Shown: positions 1 to 8,729, numbered from the stretch's first letter. The stretch is DNA of 64,000 nucleotides from Crocinitomicaceae bacterium (GCA_016709005.1 JADJEU010000020.1:124001-188000); one strand, 5' to 3'. Program-made: numbers and translations. Notes: generated from the letters alone by a model not told the origin.

Positions 1-5
1 CGTGT

Positions 6-788
6 ATGGCAGGCCTGACTCTGGCATTTAATTTTACTTTTCCATTTCTATCCCAGTCACACCTTGATCTGCTCAAAATTCACGCGCACGCGGGATTGGT
101 TGGATGGTTTATACAACTCATTATTGGTGTTGGAAGTAAATTATTACCCATGTTTATGGTTGCTCACGGAATGAAAATCACACCGCTCAAAATTGCCTAC
201 CCGGCTATCAATTCAGGATTAATCATTGCGTTGATTTCTGAATTTTTTGTTTTTCAAGCCGGTGTCATAACGGGAATCATTCTGACTCTTATAGGAATTT
301 TAAGTTTCCTGTTTTTTCTGGTAGATGCTTACCGGTTGCGCGTAAGAAAAAATCTGGATCCCGGAATGAAACAATCCGCGATTGCCTTTTTTGCACTGCT
401 GATTCCAATTGTTCTGATCCTGTTGATTTTTGCAAAACAAAAGTTACACACCAATTTCATTACGATATATGGATTCATACTTATTACCGGATTCATCACT
501 TCGCTCATTCTTGGTCAAACTTACAAGACACTTCCATTCATAATCTGGCTGAAAGAATATCGGGGAAAAATGGGTAAATCAAAAATACCACTTCCGAAAG
601 ATCTCTATACCGACGCTTCCGTTTTATGGCAAACATGGCTTTTTACTGGTGGATTTATAATCGTAGCCACAGGTGTGATGCTCTTGCAGAATTTATTGAT
701 TCAGGCGGGCGCAGGCTTCATGATTTCCGGATTGATTATATATAATTTCAATATCTTTAAAATCATCTTTCACAAAAGCAAAAACTAA
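6..788 (+). CDS. Multi-pass membrane protein, heme-copper-oxidase-I/NnrS-like (5' end probably outside window)
   Basis: The frame is open to the left edge, so this may be only the C-terminal part of a longer protein. About seven hydrophobic segments are visible over 260 residues. Near the start is a histidine-rich helix (HAHAG, H26 and H28, followed by a Gly/Leu-rich stretch ending in LLPMF), the sort of His-bearing helix seen in heme-binding membrane proteins such as NnrS and subunit-I-like proteins. That family assignment is inference, because no full domain is visible. The next gene starts one base after the stop, and an NsrR-like regulator follows, which would suit a protein dealing with nitric oxide or respiration. 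Confidence 0.5.
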   Translation: MAGLTLAFNFTFPFLSQSHLDLLKIHAHAGLVGWFIQLIIGVGSKLLPMFMVAHGMKITPLKIAYPAINSGLIIALISEFFVFQAGVITGIILTLIGILSFLFFLVDAYRLRVRKNLDPGMKQSAIAFFALLIPIVLILLIFAKQKLHTNFITIYGFILITGFITSLILGQTYKTLPFIIWLKEYRGKMGKSKIPLPKDLYTDASVLWQTWLFTGGFIIVATGVMLLQNLLIQAGAGFMISGLIIYNFNIFKIIFHKSKN

Positions 789-789
789 T

Positions 790-1104
790 ATGAAAACTTT
801 TGGTTCAGAAAACGAAGACAGAATTTATCTCTTACTAAAAGGAGTGATTGACCCTGAACTTATGGTTAATATTATTGATCTGGGTCTTGTCTATGAGATT
901 TTCTTTGATGAAAAAAATCAAGCCATTACGATCAGAATGACACTGACATCGCCGGAGTGCCCAATGGGAGAAGCCATTCAGGAAGATGTCATGCAAAGAA
1001 TAAAGACTGATTATGAAAACTATGACATCAAAATTGATCTCGTATGGGAACCACAATGGTCAACCAGTTTTATGTCTGACGAAGCTAAAAAACAACTTGG
1101 ATAA
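790..1104 (+). CDS. DUF59/MIP18-family Fe-S assembly protein (PaaD/SufT-like)
   Basis: This 104-residue protein has the PF01883 pattern throughout. It begins with a helix leading into DPEL, followed by IIDLGLVY, a beta strand of the MTLTSPECP type carrying the conserved cysteine (C58), and a closing helix. Family members help mature Fe-S proteins, or belong to phenylacetate-oxygenase gene sets; no such oxygenase genes are present here. The gene starts one base after the upstream membrane-protein gene and is followed eight bases later by an Rrf2 regulator with a cysteine triad, so a role in Fe-S or nitric-oxide homeostasis is the likeliest reading. Confidence 0.8.
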   Translation: MKTFGSENEDRIYLLLKGVIDPELMVNIIDLGLVYEIFFDEKNQAITIRMTLTSPECPMGEAIQEDVMQRIKTDYENYDIKIDLVWEPQWSTSFMSDEAKKQLG

Positions 1105-1112
1105 AAAAATAT

Positions 1113-1544
1113 ATGCTGTCTCAAAAATGTAAATATGCAATCAGGGCGGTAATTTATCTGTCATCTGATTTTCCTGAACCAACAAAAAAAGGTGGAAAAG
1201 AAATTTCAGCCGCGCTGAAAATTCCTCAAGCATTTACCGGAAGAATTCTTCATGAGCTTTCGCAACAAAACATCATCTCATCCTTGAAAGGGCCCGGTGG
1301 CGGATTTTATATGACTGCTGAAAATCTGCAATTACCAATCCTAAAAATTATAGAAACGATTGACGGACTTTCTTTCTTTAAGGCTTGTGGACTGGGACTT
1401 GAAATATGTTCTGAAAAAAGACCCTGCCCTATTCACGAAACCTTTAAAATATGCCGGAATCAAATGTTTGATCTTTTCAAAACAAAAAAAATTAAAGACA
1501 TTGCGCATGATATTACACTGCACAAAATGTTTATTGTCAGATAA
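1113..1544 (+). CDS. Rrf2-family transcriptional regulator, NsrR-like
   Basis: The N-terminal winged helix (about residues 1-70) contains KCKYAIRA and the wing motif GPGGGF. The C-terminal part carries three cysteines at 92, 99 and 105 (spacing C-X6-C-X5-C), the position and approximate spacing of the Fe-S ligands of NsrR and IscR. A cluster-binding, redox- or NO-sensing repressor is therefore expected. It is the third gene of a tight plus-strand run with a DUF59 protein and a membrane protein and may regulate that run; its operator would lie upstream of the window. IscR seems less likely because no isc or suf genes are adjacent. Length (143 aa) is normal. Confidence 0.85.
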   Translation: MLSQKCKYAIRAVIYLSSDFPEPTKKGGKEISAALKIPQAFTGRILHELSQQNIISSLKGPGGGFYMTAENLQLPILKIIETIDGLSFFKACGLGLEICSEKRPCPIHETFKICRNQMFDLFKTKKIKDIAHDITLHKMFIVR

Positions 1545-1558
1545 CCTAAAATACAACT

Positions 1559-1942
1559 ATGTTAGTCAACGAATTTAAAAGTAAACTCACACTTTATAAA
1601 AATTTTGAAGTTTGGGAGATTGCCAGTATGCAGGATTTCTTCAAAGGAAATTCAATTCTGAAAACAATTTTTGAAGCTGATTACGGCATGAAGACTTCAG
1701 AACTGAAAGATCGCCGTCATGAAATTCAGGACAATGATCTGTCTATTATGCACAAAATTTTAGATCAGGTTGGAGACAAACATTTTTTCATTTTCACCTT
1801 GCTTGATCCTAATCATCTTGAATTAATCCAGATACAGGATATGAAACTGATGGATTTTGGAATGAACATTACAGAAATAAAAAACAACTGCGTGTATGTC
1901 ATGATCATGGATAAACCCAGTGCTGAAACGCCGTTTTTTTGA
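1559..1942 (+). CDS. Hypothetical protein, last gene of the NsrR-like run
   Basis: I do not recognise this 127-residue soluble protein. It has no signal peptide or membrane segment, and it is rich in Asp, Glu, Lys and Met (eleven Met). It starts 14 bases after the Rrf2 gene stop and is probably co-transcribed with it. The composition and alternating strand/helix pattern suggest a small alpha/beta domain. The coding assignment rests on the uninterrupted frame, operon position and codon use like its neighbours. Confidence 0.65.
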   Translation: MLVNEFKSKLTLYKNFEVWEIASMQDFFKGNSILKTIFEADYGMKTSELKDRRHEIQDNDLSIMHKILDQVGDKHFFIFTLLDPNHLELIQIQDMKLMDFGMNITEIKNNCVYVMIMDKPSAETPFF

Positions 1943-1970
1943 CACTCAACAAAGACAAAAAAATCCAGAA

Positions 1971-3380
1971 CTAACTCAATTCATTCTCTGAGGCAGCGAT
2001 TACAGTACAAACCGCAGCATCTCCAGAAACATTTACGACTGTTCTACACATATCCAGAATTCGATCGACCGGTAAAATAATGGCAATCCATGCCGGATTT
2101 AAACCTACTGAACTTAGTACAACCATCAACATTAATAAACCTGCGCCAGGTACAGCAGCAGATCCGATTGAAGCAAGTGTTGCCGTCAAAACGATCATTA
2201 GCTGATCCATCATCGTCAAATCAATCAGGTGAATTTGCGCAAGATAAACTACTGCCACGGCTTGATACAAACTCGTGCCATCCATATTGACTGTGGCACC
2301 AATTGGTAAAACAAAACTTGCTATTTCTGGTTTAACTCCAACACCTTTTTCCACACACTCCATTGTCACAGGTAAAGTGGCTGCGCTTGAACTGGTAGAA
2401 AAGGCCATCAACTGTGCGGGTGCAATTTTTCGCCAGAAAACCATGTATTTTAATTTCTTGACAAAGGTGGCAACGAATAATGGATATAATAAAAGCATTA
2501 CGACTAAACCTGCAACAACAACTCCAGAATATGCACCCAACGAATATAAAATTTCCTGAAGTTCATCAATTGATTTTGCAACTTTTGAAAGCATACCCGC
2601 CATCAAAGCAAAAACAAAAAACGGTGCAGCCTTCATAATGATGTCAACCATCTTCAAAAATACTTCTCCCATCCCGTCAAAAAATTTCAGGACAGGTTCA
2701 GATTTTGAATGCGGAATAAAAAGAAGACACACAGCAAAGAATATGGAGAATGTAATTACCTGAAGCATCAGTTTTGGATCTGACATGGATATAATTATAT
2801 TTTCAGGAACCATGTCCACTAAAGCTGACAAGGGTCCGCTTTCATTTTGCTTTTCAAGATTTGCTTTTGCTTCTGCAACCTTTGAATTTTCGGTTACTTC
2901 TTGTCCGGTAATTTGAGATACAATCGCTGCATATTTTGGATCTTGAAGATATCGCAATGAATCTTTATACGCAACTGTTGGTTCAGACTCAACCCAGAGT
3001 TCATATTGAATTCTGTTTTTGATTCGAACTTCATCTGAAATAGTATTACCCGGTTTTACGAGATTCACAATTACCAAACCTACTGTCACAGCAAATATTG
3101 TCGTCAACAAATAAACAGACAAAGTCTTTGCTCCTACTCTGCCCAATTTCGAAATGTCTTTCAAACTTGCAACACCACTTACAATAGAAAACAAAACAAG
3201 TGGAATAGCAATGAACTTTAGCAATCGAATAAAAATATCACCAAATGGGCTAATCCAGTTTTTTGTAAAATCACTCCACCCAAAACTGATAGACATAAAT
3301 GCCCAGGCAATTCCGAGTAAAAGTCCAATAATAATTTTCCAATGTAAAGCCAGACCTTTTTTCTTTTTCGCAGTTGTCAT
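1971..3380 (-). CDS. Dicarboxylate/amino acid:cation symporter (DAACS, GltP/DctA family)
   Basis: This inner-membrane secondary transporter (469 aa) moves acidic amino acids or C4-dicarboxylates with Na+ or H+. It shows the family signatures: the serine-rich hairpin AFSTSSSAATLPVTME, then GATVNMDGTSLYQA with the NMDGT cation/substrate motif, then a second hairpin SAAVPGAG, and a final helix with NVSGDA. A hydrophilic insert of about 75 residues after the third or fourth helix (rich in Asp/Glu/Lys) is longer than in the textbook GltPh and is common in Bacteroidota members. It stands alone on the minus strand, convergent with the gene ending at 1942. Confidence 0.93.
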   Translation of the reverse strand: MTTAKKKKGLALHWKIIIGLLLGIAWAFMSISFGWSDFTKNWISPFGDIFIRLLKFIAIPLVLFSIVSGVASLKDISKLGRVGAKTLSVYLLTTIFAVTVGLVIVNLVKPGNTISDEVRIKNRIQYELWVESEPTVAYKDSLRYLQDPKYAAIVSQITGQEVTENSKVAEAKANLEKQNESGPLSALVDMVPENIIISMSDPKLMLQVITFSIFFAVCLLFIPHSKSEPVLKFFDGMGEVFLKMVDIIMKAAPFFVFALMAGMLSKVAKSIDELQEILYSLGAYSGVVVAGLVVMLLLYPLFVATFVKKLKYMVFWRKIAPAQLMAFSTSSSAATLPVTMECVEKGVGVKPEIASFVLPIGATVNMDGTSLYQAVAVVYLAQIHLIDLTMMDQLMIVLTATLASIGSAAVPGAGLLMLMVVLSSVGLNPAWIAIILPVDRILDMCRTVVNVSGDAAVCTVIAASENELS

Positions 3381-3477
3381 GGTGAGGTGTTTTGGTAAAG
3401 GTAGAAAAAATAGTTGGGGGGATGGAAAACGACTTTCCCTCCTTTGAAATCATACATCAGAACTCAATTCATTCCAC

Positions 3478-3510
3478 AAAAAAAAACGCCCTCCCATGGG
3501 GAAGGCGTTT
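3478..3510 (-). terminator. Rho-independent terminator of rpsA
   Basis: Read on the minus strand, an 11-bp stem (AACGCCTTCCC with GGGAGGGCGTT, one G-U pair) with a short loop is followed by a run of at least eight T. It lies about 45 bases past the rpsA stop codon, the right place and orientation to end that transcript. Confidence 0.85.
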
Positions 3511-3555
3511 AGTGTGAAATCTTGAGAACCGCTGGTGCGGACGAACCAAGGAAAA

Positions 3556-5571
3556 CTAGTTCCCTTTTCCTTCCATTGTAGATTTCAAAGCTGAAAGTGC
3601 ATCAAGATCACCAAGAGTTGATTTCTCGTTTGAATCGTTGATTTCTTTTACTGCTTTATTTGCTCCGCCTGCAGTGGTAGTTTTCTTTTTACCAGCTGAT
3701 TTTGCAGGAACATCGTCTTCACCTTCTTCAAATGTACGTGTATGCGAAACAACAATTTTCTTTCCTTCTTTGTTGAATTCGATTACTTTGAAGTCAAGAA
3801 CTTCGTCAACGTTTGCATTTGATCCATCTGCTTTTTTCAAGTGTTTTTTAGGACAGATTCCTTCAACACCGTAAGGCAATGAAACGATTGCAGCTTTGTC
3901 TTTTTTCTCCTCGATGATTGTTCCTTGGTGAATTGAACCTTCTGTGAAAGTTGATTCAAATACATCCCATGGGTTTGTCTCAAGTTGTTTGTGACCAAGT
4001 GCAATTCTGCGGTTGTCGCGATCTAGTTCAAGAACGATCACATCCATTTTATCACCTACTTTACAGAATTCTGAAGGGTGTTTAATTTTCTTAGACCAAG
4101 AAAGATCAGAGATGTGGATTAATCCATCAACACCTTCTTCAAGTTCTACGAATACACCAAAGTTTGTGAAGTTACGAACGGTAGCTGAGTGTTTAGAATC
4201 AACCGGATATTTTTGTTCGATATCAGCCCAAGGATCTGGCATCAATTGTTTAATACCCAATGACATTTTACGCTCATCACGATCCAATGTCAAGATAACT
4301 GCCTCAACTGTATCGCCAACTTTCAAGAAATCCTGAGCTGAACGTAAGTGTTGTGACCATGACATTTCAGAAACGTGGATCAAGCCTTCAACGCCTTGCG
4401 CGATTTCAATAAATGCACCGTAGTCAGCAATAACCACTACTTTACCTTTTACTTTGTCACCTACATTGATGTTTTGATCTAATGCATCCCAAGGATGTGG
4501 TTGCAATTGTTTTAATCCAAGAGCAATACGTTTTTTGCTATCATCAAAATCAAGAATTACAACATTGATTTTAGAATCCAACTGAACGATTTCTTCTGGG
4601 TGATTTACGCGGCCCCAAGAAAGGTCGGTAATGTGAATCAATCCATCTACGCCACCAAGGTCAATGAACACCCCGTATGAAGTAATATTTTTAACGGTTC
4701 CTTCAAGAACTTGTCCTTTTTCAAGGCCACCGATAATTTGTTTTTTCTGTTCTTCAAGTTCTGCTTCGATAAGCGCTTTGTGAGAAACAACAACATTACG
4801 GAACTCAGGGTTGATTTTAACAACTTTGAACTCCATGTTTTTTCCTACATACTGATCGTAATCGCGAATAGGTTTCACGTCAATTTGTGAACCTGGCAAG
4901 AAAGCCTCAATTCCAAATACGTCAACAATTAAACCACCTTTTGTACGGCATTTTACGAAACCAGTGATGATTTCTCCAGTGCGCAATACATCGTTTACAC
5001 GTTGCCATGCACGGTGAGTTCTTGCAGTTTTGTGAGACAATACCAATTGACCTGATTTGTCTTCTAACGATTCTACATAAACCTCAACTGTATCTCCAAC
5101 TTTCAAATCCGGATTGTAACGGAATTCGTTGATTTGAATAACACCTTCTGATTTATAATTCACGTTAATTACAACTTCTTTCTGAGTAAGTGCAATAACA
5201 GTTCCGTCTACAACTTCTTTCTCAGCAATTGAGTTAAGAGAGTTGTCATACATTTTGTCAAGCTTAGCTAATTCAGCTTCTGTTTTACCATCATTTTCAT
5301 AAGCATGCCAGTCAAACTCTTCTTTTGGAATAACAGCATTGATAACCTTGCGGATATCTGCAGTTTCTTCATACAAAGGTTCTTCTGAATCCTTACGTAA
5401 ATCAGCAGCAATTAAGTCTGACTCTTCGTCAACAACTTTGCGGATTGCAGATTTAATTTTGGTAGTGGATTTTGCGTCAGCTTTTACATCTGCATTTTTT
5501 GCAGTGATTTTTGTAGCGACTTTTTTCTTTGCACTGTCATCAGTGCTTTTTTTAGATTTCTCTTCAGCCAT
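3556..5571 (-). CDS. rpsA: 30S ribosomal protein S1
   Basis: Six S1/OB RNA-binding repeats occur in tandem from about residue 100 to 610. Repeats 3-5 show the canonical G-x-V-x-x-[YF]-G-[VA]-F-[IV] and GLIH[VI]S-x-[ML]SW motifs; repeats 1, 2 and 6 are degenerate, as usual for ribosome-binding and end repeats. The N-terminal 80 residues are a Lys/Ala/Asp-rich, probably disordered, extension. I prefer the start MAEEKSKK at 5571; an in-frame ATG 21 bases upstream (5592) would add an atypical MRYKSKA leader. S1 recruits mRNA to the 30S subunit, which matters in Bacteroidota where Shine-Dalgarno pairing is little used. A good promoter lies 95 bases upstream. Confidence 0.96.
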   Translation of the reverse strand: MAEEKSKKSTDDSAKKKVATKITAKNADVKADAKSTTKIKSAIRKVVDEESDLIAADLRKDSEEPLYEETADIRKVINAVIPKEEFDWHAYENDGKTEAELAKLDKMYDNSLNSIAEKEVVDGTVIALTQKEVVINVNYKSEGVIQINEFRYNPDLKVGDTVEVYVESLEDKSGQLVLSHKTARTHRAWQRVNDVLRTGEIITGFVKCRTKGGLIVDVFGIEAFLPGSQIDVKPIRDYDQYVGKNMEFKVVKINPEFRNVVVSHKALIEAELEEQKKQIIGGLEKGQVLEGTVKNITSYGVFIDLGGVDGLIHITDLSWGRVNHPEEIVQLDSKINVVILDFDDSKKRIALGLKQLQPHPWDALDQNINVGDKVKGKVVVIADYGAFIEIAQGVEGLIHVSEMSWSQHLRSAQDFLKVGDTVEAVILTLDRDERKMSLGIKQLMPDPWADIEQKYPVDSKHSATVRNFTNFGVFVELEEGVDGLIHISDLSWSKKIKHPSEFCKVGDKMDVIVLELDRDNRRIALGHKQLETNPWDVFESTFTEGSIHQGTIIEEKKDKAAIVSLPYGVEGICPKKHLKKADGSNANVDEVLDFKVIEFNKEGKKIVVSHTRTFEEGEDDVPAKSAGKKKTTTAGGANKAVKEINDSNEKSTLGDLDALSALKSTMEGKGN

Positions 5572-5665
5572 TGCCTTAGATTTGTATCTCATCTTCCCGA
5601 ATGTGATGAGAGTGTTTTACAATTTCCGATTCGGTTATCGGCCCATTTACCCTTGAAACGGGCTG

Positions 5666-5697
5666 CAAAGATAGGCCTTCTGTTTCGTTTTGGCAAA
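5666..5697 (-). promoter_or_regulatory. Bacteroidota-type promoter for rpsA
   Basis: On the minus strand TTTG (5697-5694) is followed after 20 bases by TATCTTTG (5673-5666). This matches the -33 TTTG / -7 TAnnTTTG consensus of the Bacteroidota primary sigma factor. Transcription would start near 5661 and leave a leader of about 90 nt that includes a small hairpin (CCGAT...ATCGG), a plausible place for S1 autoregulation. The hairpin's role is inference. Confidence 0.65.
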
Positions 5698-5760
5698 TTT
5701 TAGAGGGATTTTGTGAGGATCGTGTTTGAAAACAGTTGTAAATATTGAGAAGTACATGGG

Positions 5761-5841
5761 TTTTATCCCATCTAAATCTTCCCAAAGGGAAGACTTTATC
5801 GGGATAAAAACGGCAACTGGCCTTCCTCCTTTTGAAGGAGG
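5761..5841. repeat. Nested intergenic palindromes in the rpsA upstream region
   Basis: The 350-base gap upstream of rpsA holds, besides the promoter, two palindromic units. The first has an outer stem TTTTATCCC/GGGATAAAA (5761-5769 with 5801-5809) enclosing CTTCCC-AAA-GGGAAG (5778-5792). The second is CCTCCTT-TTG-AAGGAGG (5825-5841). There is no T run, so neither looks like a simple terminator; they resemble dispersed REP-like elements. Nothing coding is convincing here. Confidence 0.6.
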
Positions 5842-5895
5842 ATTGAGGAGGATGATCAGGTTAAAATGTTGCAAGAATCAAAATCAGTAAAACAC

Positions 5896-5921
5896 AAAAA
5901 AGGGCGAATCTTCATTCGCCC
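5896..5921 (-). terminator. Terminator of the coiled-coil protein gene
   Basis: On the minus strand GGGCGAAT-GAAG-ATTCGCCC forms a perfect 8-bp stem with a four-base loop and is followed by six T. It lies about 25 bases past the stop codon of the gene ending at 5948. Confidence 0.85.
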
Positions 5922-5947
5922 CTACGTTTTTATTAGCTTAAATTCCT

Positions 5948-6541
5948 CTAAGCAAAAGCAGCTTTTAAATGATGATAAGCCTGTTTGATTTCATTTCGAA
6001 AATTTTCATGGCGCGATGGTTCTTCAGCATTTTTATGTTTCTCCAAACCATCTTGCAATCCTTTGATAATCGCTGCCATTTCTTCTCTGCGCTTTTGAAT
6101 CGAATCATTTGATTTTGTTGCGGCTAATTGAAAATTTACGGCCAGAATTTCAAGTTCAAGTTTCACGCGTTCAAATTCAGTTTGCATATAATCATAAGCC
6201 TTTGCCAATTGTGGATGAGATTGAATATAGTTTTCAATTTCATGCATTTTAGCATTGATTTTTTTTCGCTGAATTTCAAACGCATCTTTCGTTTCTGCTT
6301 TGCCCAAAGCTAGCTGCACACGCAACTCATCAAACTTTGTGCGCATATCACCCGCCCATTCTTTTGCGTCATCTGCTTTCAATTCTGCATCATGAACAAA
6401 TGCATTGAAGCGCTTTTTCATACTTTCGAATTTATCCTTCGCTTCTGCTTTGCCTAAGGCCAGTTGCAATTGTAACTCCTCTAATTCGGTAGCTGCTTTT
6501 TTAAATCCACTTACTACATTTTCAATGATTGATTTTTCCAT
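5948..6541 (-). CDS. Coiled-coil protein with internal sequence duplication, function unknown
   Basis: This 197-residue, highly charged, almost wholly helical protein has no signal peptide or membrane helix. Residues of about 20-55 and 72-107 are near-duplicates sharing the core QLALGKAE, each followed by a Lys-rich helix (FESMKKRFNAF, FEIQRKKINAK). A third degenerate copy begins at about residue 128 (ELEILAVNFQLAATKS). The roughly 53-residue period suggests an elongated antiparallel or trimeric coiled coil. It is transcribed alone, with its own terminator. I do not recognise the family, and a structural or DNA/envelope-associated role would be a guess. Confidence 0.75.
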   Translation of the reverse strand: MEKSIIENVVSGFKKAATELEELQLQLALGKAEAKDKFESMKKRFNAFVHDAELKADDAKEWAGDMRTKFDELRVQLALGKAETKDAFEIQRKKINAKMHEIENYIQSHPQLAKAYDYMQTEFERVKLELEILAVNFQLAATKSNDSIQKRREEMAAIIKGLQDGLEKHKNAEEPSRHENFRNEIKQAYHHLKAAFA

Positions 6542-6624
6542 GAGTCTAAAATTATATTCGCAAATATCTTTAGTTCTCCCTCATTCTCAAATGACAGAGA
6601 TCATCCGAGCATATGACCTTCAAC

Positions 6625-6656
6625 AAAAAAGCCACCCATTGCTGAGCGGCTTTTTA
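6625..6656. terminator. Terminator between the ACT-domain and coiled-coil genes
   Basis: AAAAAGCCAC ... G(A)GCGGCTTTTT forms a roughly 10-bp stem with one mismatch. There is a poly-A flank on the left and poly-T on the right, so it could work on either strand. Its likely job is ending the minus-strand transcript of the gene that stops at 6680. Confidence 0.7.
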
Positions 6657-6679
6657 TTTACTAAATCGATTTTTAGTTT

Positions 6680-7351
6680 CTAATTTGAAGTTGTTTCACT
6701 TTTCAAATCCATCAATACTGTAAAAGTATGGCTGACAATTTTTGTATCCACCACAACCGTAAATTCATTGGTCGTTGAAATTACTTCAGCAAGATTAATT
6801 CCTTCCCAGGCAATTTTTTTAAGGAGATAATAATAGACGCCTGAGATCTCTGTATTGATTGCCGGAAGTTTCATGGTGATTGCTGAAAGATTCCCAAGCT
6901 CAGAAATCAAACTATCCTGCGCAAACATCTTTTCAATTTTTTCAGAGAACTGTGCATTGGTGATGATTGTCGTCTCTGAAACACCGCGCGACACTGTATA
7001 AAAGTTGTCACTGATATCTTTAATCTGTGATAAAAATTTTGCCTGATCTTGTGAAATTCCGACGTAATTTTTGAAGGTATATTTAATAAGATTGCTGCGC
7101 ACAATCAAGTCACCCAACTCGCGCATGAAATTTTTAATCTTCAGTTCAATTTTCTGATTTGCTCCAGGCGGCATGCGTTTTATAGCCATGATAATTGCAC
7201 TATCCGATACTTCTTTTCCAAGAATTTTCTGGATGTCAGGATTCAACTTGCGAGCAAGTGAACTAATATTGATCAATCCTTCAGCAATGGCCTCTTGTAT
7301 AAAGGGCGACTGGTTGATCAGCTTGTCGATAATCTTACTTAATCTGTCCAT
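6680..7351 (-). CDS. ACT-domain protein, aspartokinase regulatory-domain-like
   Basis: This 223-residue cytoplasmic protein lacks any kinase domain. The N-terminal 95 residues are helical and resemble a small DNA-binding or dimerisation region (SLARKLNPDIQKIL). The C-terminal segment (about 155-215) reads like the ACT regulatory domain of aspartokinases: ISGVYYYLLKKIAWEGINL, then EVISTTNEFTVVVD. ACT domains bind amino acids. Divergent placement next to lysA fits a sensor of lysine or an aspartate-family amino acid that regulates that pathway, but ligand and target are inference. The 88-base intergenic region with lysA is shared. Confidence 0.65.
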   Translation of the reverse strand: MDRLSKIIDKLINQSPFIQEAIAEGLINISSLARKLNPDIQKILGKEVSDSAIIMAIKRMPPGANQKIELKIKNFMRELGDLIVRSNLIKYTFKNYVGISQDQAKFLSQIKDISDNFYTVSRGVSETTIITNAQFSEKIEKMFAQDSLISELGNLSAITMKLPAINTEISGVYYYLLKKIAWEGINLAEVISTTNEFTVVVDTKIVSHTFTVLMDLKSETTSN

Positions 7352-7424
7352 GTTAATAAAATAACAATCAGTTAAAAATTGATTACAAATATAATTGATT
7401 TAACATTATAAGCAACTAATAACC

Positions 7425-7432
7425 TAAGTTTG
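7425..7432 (+). promoter_or_regulatory. Possible -7 promoter element of lysA
   Basis: TAAGTTTG matches TAnnTTTG and lies eight bases before the first lysA ATG. No good TTTG is found 19-21 bases upstream. If used, it would give an almost leaderless transcript and favour the second in-frame ATG (7452) as the start. Confidence 0.35.
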
Positions 7433-7439
7433 CTAAAAA

Positions 7440-8606
7440 ATGTTGAATTATATGCAAAACACACCTTATTATTTTTACGATCTTGATCTTTTGAACCGCA
7501 CAATCAATGAAGTAGAACATACTGTTCGCAATACTTCATTCCGCATTCACTATGCTATTAAGGCTAATAACAATAAGAAGGTTGTTTCGTTCATTGCTAA
7601 AAGAAATTTTGGTGCAGATTGCGTAAGCGCAGGCGAAATTATGCTTGCACTCGAATGCGGATTTAAAGCATCAGATATTGTTTTTGCCGGGGTGGGTAAA
7701 ACTGATGAAGAAATTGAGTACGCTTTGATCAATAATGTTGGGATGCTCCATTGCGAAGGTCTTGAAGAAATTCAGGTCATCAATGAAATTGCAGGCAGAT
7801 TAAACCGCAGACCAAAAATTGCACTTCGTTTGAATCCAGATGTAAATGCGCGTACACATGAAAAAATCTCTACAGGTACCTACGAAAACAAATTTGGTTT
7901 TTCACCAGAGGAGTTTGCCGATCTGACACAAATTGCATCTGCATTAAACAACATTGAAATTGTTGGCTTGCACTTTCACGTTGGTTCGCAAATTACTGAA
8001 ATGATTGTTTTCAAAGAACTTTCACAACGCATCAACGAACTAGTGCCTGTGTACGAAAAATATTTTGGTACACTTAAATATTTAAATGTGGGTGGCGGAC
8101 TTGGAATCGACTATCAAAATCCAGATGTTAATCCAATTCCTGACTTCAAAAATTATTTTGAAACATTCCGCGAAAACTTAAATATAAATGTTCCGGTTCA
8201 TTTTGAATTGGGAAGATCTATTGTAGCACAATGCGGATCCTTGCGCACCAAAGTTTTGTACATTAAAAAATCGGCAACAAAAACTTTTGCAGTGGTTGAT
8301 GCTGGTATGACTGAACTACTGCGCCCTGCTATGTACAATGCCTATCATAAAATTGAAAAATTCAACAACTCTCTTGCGCTGAGTAATGGCTCTGCGTATG
8401 ATGTGGTTGGTCCACTTTGTGAATCGAGTGATTTTTTTGGAAAAAATGTGCCGCTGCCTGAATTAAAAAGAGGCGATATTTTGACCATAAGAAGTTGTGG
8501 TGCTTATGCTGAATCTATGTCATTAAATTATAACGGCCGCGTGAAAGTTGGAAGCGTAACGAGTGATCATGTTTTGACGCAATTCAGAATTATCAGATCC
8601 TATTAA
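7440..8606 (+). CDS. lysA: Diaminopimelate decarboxylase
   Basis: This PLP-dependent fold-III decarboxylase makes lysine from meso-diaminopimelate. The barrel begins with HYAIKANNN carrying the Schiff-base lysine (about residue 45), then GADCVSAGE, HFHVGSQ, and the glycine loop NVGGGLGIDY that holds the phosphate. The C-terminal beta domain has the active-site cysteine motif CESSDFF and the SCGAYAESM tyrosine motif. At 388 residues it is slightly shorter than the E. coli enzyme. An alternative start is M5 (7452, MQNTPYYFYD). It is transcribed away from the ACT-domain gene and ends in its own terminator. Confidence 0.93.
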   Translation: MLNYMQNTPYYFYDLDLLNRTINEVEHTVRNTSFRIHYAIKANNNKKVVSFIAKRNFGADCVSAGEIMLALECGFKASDIVFAGVGKTDEEIEYALINNVGMLHCEGLEEIQVINEIAGRLNRRPKIALRLNPDVNARTHEKISTGTYENKFGFSPEEFADLTQIASALNNIEIVGLHFHVGSQITEMIVFKELSQRINELVPVYEKYFGTLKYLNVGGGLGIDYQNPDVNPIPDFKNYFETFRENLNINVPVHFELGRSIVAQCGSLRTKVLYIKKSATKTFAVVDAGMTELLRPAMYNAYHKIEKFNNSLALSNGSAYDVVGPLCESSDFFGKNVPLPELKRGDILTIRSCGAYAESMSLNYNGRVKVGSVTSDHVLTQFRIIRSY

Positions 8607-8623
8607 CTTCCTTTACCAAAATT

Positions 8624-8659
8624 AAAAAGCCCGTGTACAAGATACCTGGGCTTTTTTTT
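8624..8659 (+). terminator. Terminator of lysA
   Basis: AAAAAGCCC(G)...(T)GGGCTTTTTTTT forms a nine-base-pair A/T-extended stem with an eight-T tail, 18 bases after the lysA stop. Confidence 0.85.
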
Positions 8660-8729
8660 GCAATAAACACTTTGAATTCTGAAGTTCCTGCCAACAATTT
8701 CTTCAAATGCGCCAAAAATTAGTTGAGGA

